DNA of 37,647 bases from Verrucomicrobiota bacterium. Lineage in GTDB: Bacteria > Verrucomicrobiota > Verrucomicrobiia > Limisphaerales > JAKPVM01. The position numbers and the translations under genes are program-made. The notes beneath the pieces are model-generated. The model ran no database searches, was not told where the DNA came from, and saw nothing but the letters and a program-made list of their open reading frames with translations. Where the stretch lies: positions 1-37,647 of the forward strand of contig JAKPVM010000004.1 of assembly GCA_029572555.1 (NCBI GenBank), read 5' to 3'. Below are positions 8,545 through 16,847 of the stretch, in pieces; position 1 is the first letter of the stretch; each line of letters starts with the position of its first letter.

Positions 8545-10890
8545 ATGAATCTTAAGAAAACCAGACGAGGCTGTTATAGTTACCTCGTTGGAGTGTTTGT
8601 TGTTTTTTTAATTGCGTCCATAGGAAAAACGTTCGGGGAATTTAATTCAAATAAGTTGTTTGAAATAGAGTGCGCCATAACTGATGCAATTTTTTCAGGG
8701 CAAATGCCCGGTGTCGTTATTTATATTGGACATAAACAGGATAGTCTTATAAAGGCTTTTGGTTATCGTTCGTTAATTCCCGAAAAGGAATTAATGACAC
8801 AAGACACTATATTTGACGCAGCTTCGCTTACTAAAATCATAGCAACTGCACCTTCAATTATGCTCTTATGGGAGCGGAGAAAAATAGTCTTGGACGACCC
8901 TGTCAATAGGTATATTCCTGAGTTTAATGGTGGTGGTAGGGAAAATATTAAGATTCGTCATTTATTGACTCATACTTCTGGCCTTCGCGCTGGTATTGGT
9001 GCAAATCCGCCGTGGAATGGTTATGACGTTGGAATTGAATTAGCTTGCGCCGAAAAGCCGCGAACAACTCCCGGCTCGGCTTTTTTATATAGTGATATAA
9101 ATTTTATTCTGTTAGGAGAAATTGTGAGGAGAGTTTCCGGACTTCCTTTAAATGAATTTGCCGAAAAAGAAATTTTTAAGCCATTAAAGATGTCAGATAC
9201 CGGATTTTTACCTCCTAAAGAAAAGATTTCACGAATCGCGCCAACCCAGGTCATTGGAAACGATGTATTGCGCGGGATTGTCCACGACCCTGTATCGCGG
9301 AATATGGGTGGTGTTGCAGGGCATGCAGGAATTTTTACTACTGCCAGAGATTTAGCTCGTTTCGCCCAGATGTTTCTTAATGAGGGTGAGTTGGAAGGAG
9401 TAAGAATTTTTAAAAAAGAAACCATCAATGAGATGACATCTAATCAGACTACATCTCTGAATGTTAAAAGGGGGTTTGGATGGGACATTGATTCGGGTTA
9501 TAGTAAACCGCGTGGCAAACTTTTTCCCATCGGTTCTTATGGACACACGGGATTCACAGGGACTGCAATCTGGATAGATTCGGTTTCAAAGACATTCTGG
9601 ATATTTCTATCGAACCGGGTTCATCCCAATGGCAAGGGTAACGTGTTGTCATTGCAAACTATCCTCGGCACAATCGTTGCAGAATCAATTACGGACTTTG
9701 ACTTTAAATCTACCCTTCTTGCTGGGGATAAAACAGTTAAATCAATTGATTTACCGCCAATAGATGATGCTATTGTTTTGAATGGCATAGATGTTTTAAA
9801 GAAAAATAATTTTGCCCCATTAAAAGGATTAAAGATAGGTTTGATTACTAATCACACTGGACACGATAGAGACCGAAAGTCAACGGTTGACCTGCTCCTT
9901 AATGCCACAGATGTTAAATTAAAAGTCCTGTTTTCACCTGAACACGGTTTGTATGGACGCTTTGATGAAAAGATTAGCGACTTTGTAGATGCCAAAACCG
10001 GCTTGCCTGTTTATAGTCTCTATGGGGAAAGGAGGTCTCCACTTAACGAACACTTGAAAGATATTGATGCCCTCGTGTTTGATATTCAAGACATTGGTTG
10101 CAGGTTTTACACATACATCTCTACTATGAAACTTTGTATGAAAGCATCGGCAAAAAATAATTTAAAATTCTTTGTGTTGGACAGAGTAAATCCAATTAAT
10201 GGTGATGTAGTAGAAGGACCGGTCTATTCTGGGAACTTTAGTTTTATTGCACCTCATTCTCTGCCACTCAGGCATGGTATGACAGTTGGAGAAATTGCCA
10301 GGATGATTAATGCGGAAGATGGGTTGAAACTTAACCTTGTTATTATTGGAGTTTCAGGATGGAAACGAAACCAATGGTTTGATGCGACCGGTTTACCTTG
10401 GACAAATCCGTCGCCCAATATGAGAAGTCTTCGTGCTGCCGTTTTATACCCGGGAATTGGATTATTAGAATCAGCAATATCCGTTGGTCGTGGCACGGAC
10501 ACGCCTTTTGAAGTGGTAGGCGCTCCTTACATAAATGATGTGGAATTCGCAGCAGCGTTGAACCAATGTAAGTTAAATGGCGTAAAGTTTATACCGATAC
10601 AATTCACTCCTGTTGCAAGTATATTTAAAGATACGCTATGTAAAGGCGTTTCTATCATAATTACAGACAGAGACAAAATATCTCCCGTAGATGTTGGTTT
10701 TACAATTGCTCTCACATTACATCGTTTGTATTCTCAGCAATTTGATTTAAAAAAGTTAAACACACTGCTTCTTGATGATAAATTAATCCTTGCTATTAAG
10801 GAGAACAAATCGCTTAATGAACTCAAATCCCTGTGGAAACCCGCCCTTGAAGAATTCAAAAAACGAAGAGAAAAATATTTAATTTATTAG
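8545..10890 (+). CDS. Fusion of serine beta-lactamase-like hydrolase and NamZ (DUF1343) exo-N-acetylmuramidase
   Basis: A protein of 781 residues with an N-terminal hydrophobic segment (about 12-30), probably a signal peptide or anchor. Residues ~40-385 are a class C/S12 beta-lactamase-fold enzyme: nucleophile motif SLTK (94-97), YSD (182-184) and HTG (334-336). Residues ~410-781 match DUF1343/NamZ: GLKIGLITNHTG, SPEHGLYG (with the conserved Glu466-His467), GLPVYSLYGERRSP, DIQDIGCRFYTY and LDRVNPINGD. In Bacillus subtilis the separate genes amiE (a beta-lactamase-family muramyl-L-alanine amidase) and namZ (exo-beta-N-acetylmuramidase) lie together in the muropeptide recovery cluster. This single chain therefore plausibly removes the stem peptide and cleaves MurNAc from glycan ends outside the cytoplasm. 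Domain identity is secure; the joint function is inferred. Confidence 0.88.
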   Translation: MNLKKTRRGCYSYLVGVFVVFLIASIGKTFGEFNSNKLFEIECAITDAIFSGQMPGVVIYIGHKQDSLIKAFGYRSLIPEKELMTQDTIFDAASLTKIIATAPSIMLLWERRKIVLDDPVNRYIPEFNGGGRENIKIRHLLTHTSGLRAGIGANPPWNGYDVGIELACAEKPRTTPGSAFLYSDINFILLGEIVRRVSGLPLNEFAEKEIFKPLKMSDTGFLPPKEKISRIAPTQVIGNDVLRGIVHDPVSRNMGGVAGHAGIFTTARDLARFAQMFLNEGELEGVRIFKKETINEMTSNQTTSLNVKRGFGWDIDSGYSKPRGKLFPIGSYGHTGFTGTAIWIDSVSKTFWIFLSNRVHPNGKGNVLSLQTILGTIVAESITDFDFKSTLLAGDKTVKSIDLPPIDDAIVLNGIDVLKKNNFAPLKGLKIGLITNHTGHDRDRKSTVDLLLNATDVKLKVLFSPEHGLYGRFDEKISDFVDAKTGLPVYSLYGERRSPLNEHLKDIDALVFDIQDIGCRFYTYISTMKLCMKASAKNNLKFFVLDRVNPINGDVVEGPVYSGNFSFIAPHSLPLRHGMTVGEIARMINAEDGLKLNLVIIGVSGWKRNQWFDATGLPWTNPSPNMRSLRAAVLYPGIGLLESAISVGRGTDTPFEVVGAPYINDVEFAAALNQCKLNGVKFIPIQFTPVASIFKDTLCKGVSIIITDRDKISPVDVGFTIALTLHRLYSQQFDLKKLNTLLLDDKLILAIKENKSLNELKSLWKPALEEFKKRREKYLIY

Positions 10891-11000
10891 TTTCTTCTAA
10901 CCATAAAAATCATAGGATTTGATTTCAGACAATTTATGCAAATGTTATGGGAAATTGAATTAGGTCGTAAGTTTGGTGTTTAAAACTCTTGGTTATGGTT

Positions 11001-11870
11001 TTAGATTGGTTGGGTGTTGAATTGAGGATGATTTAGAAGGAGTTCAAGTGTGGTTTTTGTTAATGGTTTTTGGAGAGGAACGGGTTCTGTCATTGGTTCT
11101 GCATTAGTTGATCGTTTAGCCCGGAGTAGCCATCGTTTGTCAAGGAGGTTATCGATGAGTTCAGGTCTGTTTGCTGCGATGGTAGTTTCTTCTTTTTCAC
11201 CGGTTGGATGTCCGGTCCCGACGAAGAATCCTGCAACGAGTAAAGTTACTCTAATCATTGTGCTTCGTGAATATGTGGCTAATGAGCAGGGGACTCCGGG
11301 TGAAAGGAGTGAATAGATGTTTTTGAATAGATTTAGCGTCCACATATCGGGGTTGGATTTTGGTGAATAGGCATCGTAAAGGATAGCGCAAGGTGGTTGT
11401 AGTGTTAGATATGAATTAATGGCTTTTTGAATTGTTTCTGGAAAATCGCCTTTTATTAGATTCCATTCTACTGGTTGTATGCCGTTATTAAAAACGACTG
11501 TGTGTTTTTCGAGTAAGATTGTTAAAATATGTTCCCATCCTTTTAAGTATGTAAGGTATTGGGTGTTTTGTAGGGCAAATTCCAGCGGTAGTATTGTTTT
11601 GTCAAAGCTTAATATTTTCAAAGATGTTTTGATGTGTTTGGTGTGTTGGAGGATAGTTATGGGGTTTGCAGCTGCGCCAAGCCCAACGTCCCAGATGACA
11701 AATTGTTTTTTGTATTGAGCCATTCTGGTTGGGATATTGAGTTGATTAAGATAAAGCGCTTTTGCTTCGTCGGTTGGACCTATGACTGGGTGAAATGTTT
11801 CGGCATCTTTTATTGAACGGATACTGTATGTTCCATTATCAAGTTTTATTATCTGAAAAATATTTTTCAT
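11001..11870 (-). CDS. MnmC1-like (DUF752) SAM-dependent tRNA methyltransferase
   Basis: A protein of 289 residues with a class I methyltransferase fold. The SAM-binding motif is IWDVGLGAAANP (59-70), and the acidic catalytic-region motif YDAYSPKSNPDMW (165-177) corresponds to the family's YDAFAPxxxPELW. The late motif is TYSRSTMIRVTLLVAGF. These are features of the methyltransferase half of MnmC, which completes 5-methylaminomethyl-2-thiouridine at the tRNA wobble position. The FAD-dependent oxidase half of proteobacterial MnmC is absent, as in stand-alone MnmC1 of other phyla. The early TYS and TFHP residues match the family N-terminus. It is convergent with the gene before it and divergent from pfp. 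Confidence 0.8.
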   Translation of the reverse strand: MKNIFQIIKLDNGTYSIRSIKDAETFHPVIGPTDEAKALYLNQLNIPTRMAQYKKQFVIWDVGLGAAANPITILQHTKHIKTSLKILSFDKTILPLEFALQNTQYLTYLKGWEHILTILLEKHTVVFNNGIQPVEWNLIKGDFPETIQKAINSYLTLQPPCAILYDAYSPKSNPDMWTLNLFKNIYSLLSPGVPCSLATYSRSTMIRVTLLVAGFFVGTGHPTGEKEETTIAANRPELIDNLLDKRWLLRAKRSTNAEPMTEPVPLQKPLTKTTLELLLNHPQFNTQPI

Positions 11871-12013
11871 TTTAATTTCTTTTTGACATAGATTAAAGTG
11901 ATTGGCAAGTTGTGTTGTAAAATGGTGGACAGGGAAAGAATAAACTGGTATTAAAAAAAGCCCTGTAAATATAAATTGATATTATAAAAAATATAAAAGA
12001 TAATTGTAATAAT

Positions 12014-13306
12014 ATGGCTGAATTAAACGGAAATTTGTTGGTGGCTCAATCAGGTGGTCCTACCTGTGCGATTAATGCAAGTATTGTTGGTGTTATTCAA
12101 GAAGCCGGCAGACACGATTGTATAGAGGAAATTTATGGCGGTCTGAATGGGGTCTACGGCATTTTGAGGGAAGATATTATAGATATTAACGACGAAAAAG
12201 CTAAGACAATCGATATGTTGAAGTACTCCCCGGCTGCGGCTCTTGGCACCTGCCGTTATAAAATTGATTTTAAGAAAAAACCGGAGAAAGCCGCCAAAGA
12301 TATGGATAGGTTGTTCCAGATTTTTGAGGCGCATAATATACGATATTTCTTTTATGCAGGTGGAAATGACTCGCAGGACACGTCCCATAAGATTCATTTA
12401 GAGGCTATTAAGCGCGGATTTGAATTGCACGTAATCGGTATCCCAAAGACTATTGATAATGATTTGCCGCATACTGATTATTGCCCGGGTTACGGTTCTG
12501 TTGTTAAGTATAATGCCACGACTGTAATGGAGGTTGGAATCGATGTTGGTTGTATGGCGACTGACGATGGTTCGTGTTGTATAATTGAGGTGATGGGACG
12601 TTCCGCAGGGTGGATTGCCGCTGGTACTGTAATTGCTAAAAGAAAACCTGAAGATCCACCTCATATTATTCTTTTGCCGGAAATTGTTTTTGAGGAAGAA
12701 AAGTTTCTTGCGAAGGTCAAAGAGGTTGTTTCTCAATATAAGTATTGCATTGTTGTTGCAGGAGAGGGGATTAAGAACGCATCGGGTAATGAGATAGGCG
12801 CTGATGACAAGTTAGTTGATGCATTTGGTCATAAATTGTTGAGCGGCGCCGCAGATAAACTCGCCCAGATTGTGCAAAATAACTTGGGAACAAAGACACG
12901 CACAGTGAAACTTGGTTATGCACAGAGGGCAGCAGGACATTTTGCAAGTTTGACGGATATAAAAAACGCGGTGATGGTTGGTGGCGCTGCCGTCAAGGCT
13001 GCTGTTGAGGGCAAGAGCGGGTTTATGGTTAAGATTATCCGCAATGTTATTACCGACGATAACGGAAAGCAAAGGATTGAATGGGGCACAGATTTGCAAC
13101 CGCTTGAAGATATTGCCAATGCTGAACGACTTGTTCCGAGGGATTGGCTTTCTGAGGACGGATTTATGCCTAATGAAAAGATGGTCGAGTATGCTCGCCC
13201 ATTAGTTGAAGGCGAATTGCCATTGCCAATAAAAGATGGTCTGCCTTGCTATTATAGACTTGAAAAAAGTTTGATTGAGAAAAAGTTGCCCCCAATGGAG
13301 GCTTAA
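12014..13306 (+). CDS. pfp: Pyrophosphate-type 6-phosphofructokinase
   Basis: A protein of 430 residues of the PfkA superfamily. The phosphate-binding N-terminus is AQSGGPTCAINAS (11-23). The phosphoryl-donor site reads GGNDSQDT (116-123) instead of GGDGS, so Asp replaces the Gly needed for ATP. The substrate motif is PKTIDND (144-150), with Lys in place of the Gly of ATP enzymes. Both substitutions are established markers of PPi dependence. MGRSAGWIAAG and the LGYAQRAAGH motif, which contributes to fructose-6-phosphate binding, are present. It catalyses reversible phosphorylation of fructose 6-phosphate with PPi, acting in glycolysis and gluconeogenesis. It is the first gene of a plus-strand run with carB2 and fabD. 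Confidence 0.93.
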   Translation: MAELNGNLLVAQSGGPTCAINASIVGVIQEAGRHDCIEEIYGGLNGVYGILREDIIDINDEKAKTIDMLKYSPAAALGTCRYKIDFKKKPEKAAKDMDRLFQIFEAHNIRYFFYAGGNDSQDTSHKIHLEAIKRGFELHVIGIPKTIDNDLPHTDYCPGYGSVVKYNATTVMEVGIDVGCMATDDGSCCIIEVMGRSAGWIAAGTVIAKRKPEDPPHIILLPEIVFEEEKFLAKVKEVVSQYKYCIVVAGEGIKNASGNEIGADDKLVDAFGHKLLSGAADKLAQIVQNNLGTKTRTVKLGYAQRAAGHFASLTDIKNAVMVGGAAVKAAVEGKSGFMVKIIRNVITDDNGKQRIEWGTDLQPLEDIANAERLVPRDWLSEDGFMPNEKMVEYARPLVEGELPLPIKDGLPCYYRLEKSLIEKKLPPMEA

Positions 13307-13310
13307 TATA

Positions 13311-13373
13311 ATGCAAGATATTGAATTGCCAGATTTAATCTCCGGGGACAACAGAAAAAATTTTTATGGATAA
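13311..13373 (+). CDS. Possible 20-residue leader peptide overlapping the carB start
   Basis: A short frame from ATG 13311 to TAA 13371-13373. It is preceded by GGAGG at 13297-13301 (9-nt spacing), the best Shine-Dalgarno match in the cluster. Its stop overlaps the carB ATG at 13366, which has no good ribosome-binding site of its own. The layout is that of a translational-coupling or leader ORF. It is equally possible that the frame is fortuitous, since GGAGG also encodes the end of pfp. The peptide has no recognisable family. Confidence 0.3.
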   Translation: MQDIELPDLISGDNRKNFYG

Positions 13374-15192
13374 GATTGAAAAGTTATCCCCGGAGAAATT
13401 TTTAAGGTTAAAATCACTCGGTTTTTCAGACCGACAGATAGCATATTTAATCGGCACCACCGAAGATAAGATCAGGGAGCGTCGGTTAAGTCTTAATATT
13501 GTGCCATCTTATCGGCTTGTTGATACCTGCGCCGCTGAGTTTGAGGCCTACACTCCTTATTATTATTCTACTTATGATAAAGGCGACGATGAAATCAAGG
13601 CTTCGGACAAAATGAAGGTGATGATTCTTGGCGGCGGTCCTAACAGAATCGGGCAGGGGATTGAGTTCGATTACTGCTGTGTCCACGCCTCGTTTGCTCT
13701 CAAAGAGGAGGGTTTTGAGACAATAATGGTCAACTCAAATCCTGAAACGGTTTCCACTGATTACGACACGAGCGACCGTCTTTATTTTGAACCGCTGACC
13801 CTTGAGGATGTTTTGCATATTTATCATAGGGAAAAATGTTGGGGTGCAATCGCCCAATTTGGTGGTCAGACGCCGTTGAATATTGCATTGGGACTACAAA
13901 AAAATGGCGTCAATGTTATTGGAACATCGCCTCAAAGCATAGAAATTGCGGAGGATAGAAAATTATTTGCCGCAATGTTGACAAAGCTTAAAATTCCGCA
14001 ACCTTCAAACGGAACTGCAACCAATGAAACAGAAGCGCTCAAGGTGGCTCAAGTATTAGGCTATCCTGTCCTTGTTCGCCCTTCATTCGTTTTAGGTGGA
14101 AGGGCAATGCAGATAATATACTCTGATTCAGAGTTAAAACATTATATGCGATTTGCAGTAGAAGCCTCGCCGGAACGTCCAGTATTGGTGGATAAGTTCC
14201 TGGAAGATGCCATTGAAGTTGATGTAGATTGTATATCTGATGTTGGCTTATATAGAAACACTGAAAAAGACGGAATTACGGTTATAGGCGGAATCCTTGA
14301 GCATATTGAGTTTGCTGGCGTTCACTCCGGGGATGCGGCTATGGTATTGCCACCGCATACATTAAGCGATGAAGTAATTCAGACAATTCGCAATTATACT
14401 TACGCTATGGCGCGGGAGCTAAAGGTTGCTGGTTTAATGAATGTCCAATATGCTGTTAAGGGTGACACGGTTTATGTATTGGAGGTCAATCCGAGAGCTT
14501 CAAGAACTGTTCCGTTTGTAAGCAAAGCAATAGGCGTTCCATTAGCAAAACTCGCTGCCAAGGTAATGGTTGGCAAGACGTTGTCTGAAATTGGTTTTAC
14601 AAAGGAAGTTGTGCCGGATTATTGGGCGGTGAAAGAATCGGTTTTCCCATTTAACAGATTTCACGGCCAGGATATTTTGCTTTCTCCTGAGATGCGTTCA
14701 ACGGGTGAGGTGATGGGGATTGATAAAGACCTCGGTATAGCGTATGCAAAATCACAAATGGCTGCTGGTACACCGCTTCCGCTTTCTGGTACTGTGTTCA
14801 TAAGCGTTAGCGATGTGCACAAAAAGGAGGTTGCGTTTGTGGCAAAGTTATTTGTTGACCTTGGTTTCAATATTATTGCCACCTCTGGCACGGCAGATGT
14901 CCTTGAAAAAGCCGGTATCAAAGTTCAAAGAATTTTTAAGATAAACGAGGGACGTCCAAACACACTTGATTATTTAATAAATAAGAAAATTAATCTTGTG
15001 ATAAATACGCCGACTGGACAAACACCGCGCGCTGATGAAATTAGAATTCGCACCACTGCTGTTTATATGAACACACCGATTATGACAACCTTGAGCGGCG
15101 CAAGAGCCGCAGCCCTTGGCATAGAGGCGATGAAGAGGTCTGGTTATGCTGTTCAAACATTACAGGAATATCACAATAGTAAAAAACATTAG
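13366..15192 (+). CDS. carB: Carbamoyl-phosphate synthase large subunit, C-terminal half (split CarB)
   Basis: A protein of 608 residues that aligns only to the second half of the ~1070-residue CarB. The first ~75 residues correspond to the end of the oligomerisation domain (FLRLKSLGFSDRQIAYL, VDTCAAEFEAYTPYYYSTY). The second ATP-grasp unit follows (GGGPNRIGQGIEFDYCC, NPETVSTDYDTSDRLYFEPL, FGGQTPLNIA, VRPSFVLGGRAMQI, EVNPRASRTVPFVSKA). The last ~130 residues are the MGS-like allosteric domain (INTPTGQ near the end). This half uses ATP to phosphorylate carbamate, for pyrimidine and arginine synthesis. The N-terminal half and carA are not in the window. Split carB genes are known in some archaea and thermophilic bacteria, so this may be natural rather than a truncation. 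Confidence 0.92.
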   Translation: MDKIEKLSPEKFLRLKSLGFSDRQIAYLIGTTEDKIRERRLSLNIVPSYRLVDTCAAEFEAYTPYYYSTYDKGDDEIKASDKMKVMILGGGPNRIGQGIEFDYCCVHASFALKEEGFETIMVNSNPETVSTDYDTSDRLYFEPLTLEDVLHIYHREKCWGAIAQFGGQTPLNIALGLQKNGVNVIGTSPQSIEIAEDRKLFAAMLTKLKIPQPSNGTATNETEALKVAQVLGYPVLVRPSFVLGGRAMQIIYSDSELKHYMRFAVEASPERPVLVDKFLEDAIEVDVDCISDVGLYRNTEKDGITVIGGILEHIEFAGVHSGDAAMVLPPHTLSDEVIQTIRNYTYAMARELKVAGLMNVQYAVKGDTVYVLEVNPRASRTVPFVSKAIGVPLAKLAAKVMVGKTLSEIGFTKEVVPDYWAVKESVFPFNRFHGQDILLSPEMRSTGEVMGIDKDLGIAYAKSQMAAGTPLPLSGTVFISVSDVHKKEVAFVAKLFVDLGFNIIATSGTADVLEKAGIKVQRIFKINEGRPNTLDYLINKKINLVINTPTGQTPRADEIRIRTTAVYMNTPIMTTLSGARAAALGIEAMKRSGYAVQTLQEYHNSKKH

Positions 15193-15217
15193 GAAGATTT
15201 TTTAACCCCCAATTTTT

Positions 15218-16144
15218 ATGAAGACAGCATTATTGTTTGCAGGGCAGGGCGCTCAATATATCGGTATGGGAAAAGACCTTGCGGTTTTATTCGAAGATGC
15301 AAGGTGTCTATTTTCTCGATGCAACGAGATATTGAACTACGATTTAACTTCAATCTGTTTTGAAGGACCTGATGATGTTTTAACAAAAACCGAAAATGCG
15401 CAGCCTGCTATATTTGCTGTAAGCTGGGTTGCGTTTGAACTATTGAAGAAAAACCTCCCAAATTTAAAATTCGATGCAACGGCAGGACTTTCCTTAGGAG
15501 AAATAACTGCGCTCACTGCCGCAGGTGTTATGAAATTTGAAGATGGACTGACACTTGTCCATAAGCGCGGTAAATATATGCAGGAGGCTTGCGATAGGAC
15601 CATCGGCGCTATGGTTGCAGTTATTGGTAGTGACTTGTCTATGGTTAAACAAGTATGTGCTGAATGCAACGTGGATATTGCAAATCTGAATTGTCCGGGA
15701 CAAATCGTGATTTCAGGTGAAAAAGAAAAGATTAAAAAGGCTTCGGATCTATTAAAAGCGCGCGGCATAAAACGAGTTCTGCCTCTGCAAGTGGCAGGCG
15801 CATATCACTCGCGGCTGATGGAAAGTGCTCGTCCGTTGCTTAATAAAACAATAAACGAGATAAAATTATCCGACCCTGTCGTTCCGGTAATTTCCAATGT
15901 TACCGCGCTTCCTTATTCAGATAAAAATGATGTCTGCAAATTGCTTGTTGAACAACTTACTTCAACAGTGCGATGGGAAGATTGTGTCAGATATTTATTA
16001 TCTCAAGGGTTCACGAGGTTTATTGAACTTGGACCGGGAACTGTATTGAGTGGATTTTTAAAGAGAATAGATAACACCGCAACAATATTGAACATTGGCG
16101 ATGTGCCGAGTCTTGAGAAGACTATTTCAGAATTGAAGAAATAA
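15218..16144 (+). CDS. fabD: Malonyl-CoA:ACP transacylase
   Basis: A protein of 308 residues, the usual FabD length. It opens with LLFAGQGAQYIGMGKDL (oxyanion Gln). The nucleophile Ser92 sits in GLSLGE (90-95), where many homologues have GHSLGE. The catalytic His197 is in GAYHSRLM. EDCVRYLLSQG and the closing ELGPGTVLSGFLKRI complete the family pattern. It transfers malonyl groups to acyl carrier protein for fatty-acid synthesis in the cytoplasm. It begins 25 bp after carB and probably belongs to the same transcript. No other fab gene is adjacent, unlike the common fabH-fabD-fabG order. Confidence 0.94.
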   Translation: MKTALLFAGQGAQYIGMGKDLAVLFEDARCLFSRCNEILNYDLTSICFEGPDDVLTKTENAQPAIFAVSWVAFELLKKNLPNLKFDATAGLSLGEITALTAAGVMKFEDGLTLVHKRGKYMQEACDRTIGAMVAVIGSDLSMVKQVCAECNVDIANLNCPGQIVISGEKEKIKKASDLLKARGIKRVLPLQVAGAYHSRLMESARPLLNKTINEIKLSDPVVPVISNVTALPYSDKNDVCKLLVEQLTSTVRWEDCVRYLLSQGFTRFIELGPGTVLSGFLKRIDNTATILNIGDVPSLEKTISELKK

Positions 16145-16217
16145 TGTATATGGTGGTGGAAGTAATTTTAGGTATTCGTAATTGCAAACAAGTATGTTGA
16201 CACCACTTTAAGCCTCT

Positions 16218-16787
16218 TTATTGATTGCGGAGTTTTAATGAAATTTCTTTCAAAATTGTTCTTACTTTTTTTGCTTCCTCTTGATTGACTCCTGCGCTTA
16301 CAAATTGTTTCTCAATGTTATAGGTAATTGCATCTACGCTTTGTGACAACAGATTTGTTCCATTTAAAACAATAATAATATACCTTAATACCTGTTTCGC
16401 TGCGTCATCGTTTAAGTTTTGTTTCTTCCATACGACTATAATTGCTGTTGTCAATTTCTCTAAATCAGATGGTTCTGGCTTGGTTGCAATGTTAATTGAT
16501 GAAGAAATTTTTTTCTGAATATTTTCTATCTGAACTTTTGTTGTCTCGTTTTCTGATTTAATTTTTTGCAGTTCACTAAACAAAACTTGAACCGCATTTT
16601 CCTCGGCGGGAGATAATTTTTGATTTTGTTGCGATGGCCGAACCGGACGTTGGGTTTGTCGAGATGGTGGTGGAGAACCGCCCGAGTCTCGCAAATCCTT
16701 TGCCCGTTGTTTAATCATTGTTTGAGCATCTCCATAAGATTGGATTGCGCAAAGCGCCGAAATTAACACAACAATTAAAACGCGCAT
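16218..16787 (-). CDS. Small secreted protein of unknown function
   Basis: A protein of 189 residues that I do not recognise. Residues 1-19 are a signal peptide (hydrophobic core VLIVVLISALCA, probable cleavage after SYG). A low-complexity section rich in Gln, Pro, Ser and Arg follows (about 33-60). A Lys/Glu-rich helix with coiled-coil character comes next (about 60-100), then a helical C-terminus ending in VRTILKEISLKLRNQ. It lies 60 bp downstream of murA on the same strand and is convergent with fabD, so it may be read with murA. An envelope location is likely from the signal peptide; nothing in the sequence indicates a reaction. Confidence 0.6.
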   Translation of the reverse strand: MRVLIVVLISALCAIQSYGDAQTMIKQRAKDLRDSGGSPPPSRQTQRPVRPSQQNQKLSPAEENAVQVLFSELQKIKSENETTKVQIENIQKKISSSINIATKPEPSDLEKLTTAIIVVWKKQNLNDDAAKQVLRYIIIVLNGTNLLSQSVDAITYNIEKQFVSAGVNQEEAKKVRTILKEISLKLRNQ

Positions 16788-16847
16788 AGCGTTAATATTA
16801 CTGCTTATGTATGTTTTGTCAATTAATCAGGTTGCTGCAAAAGTTGG

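Noticed and set aside
12014-13306. Phosphofructokinase being ATP-dependent
   Set aside because: The GGND and PKTIDND motifs carry the Asp and Lys that mark pyrophosphate-dependent enzymes.
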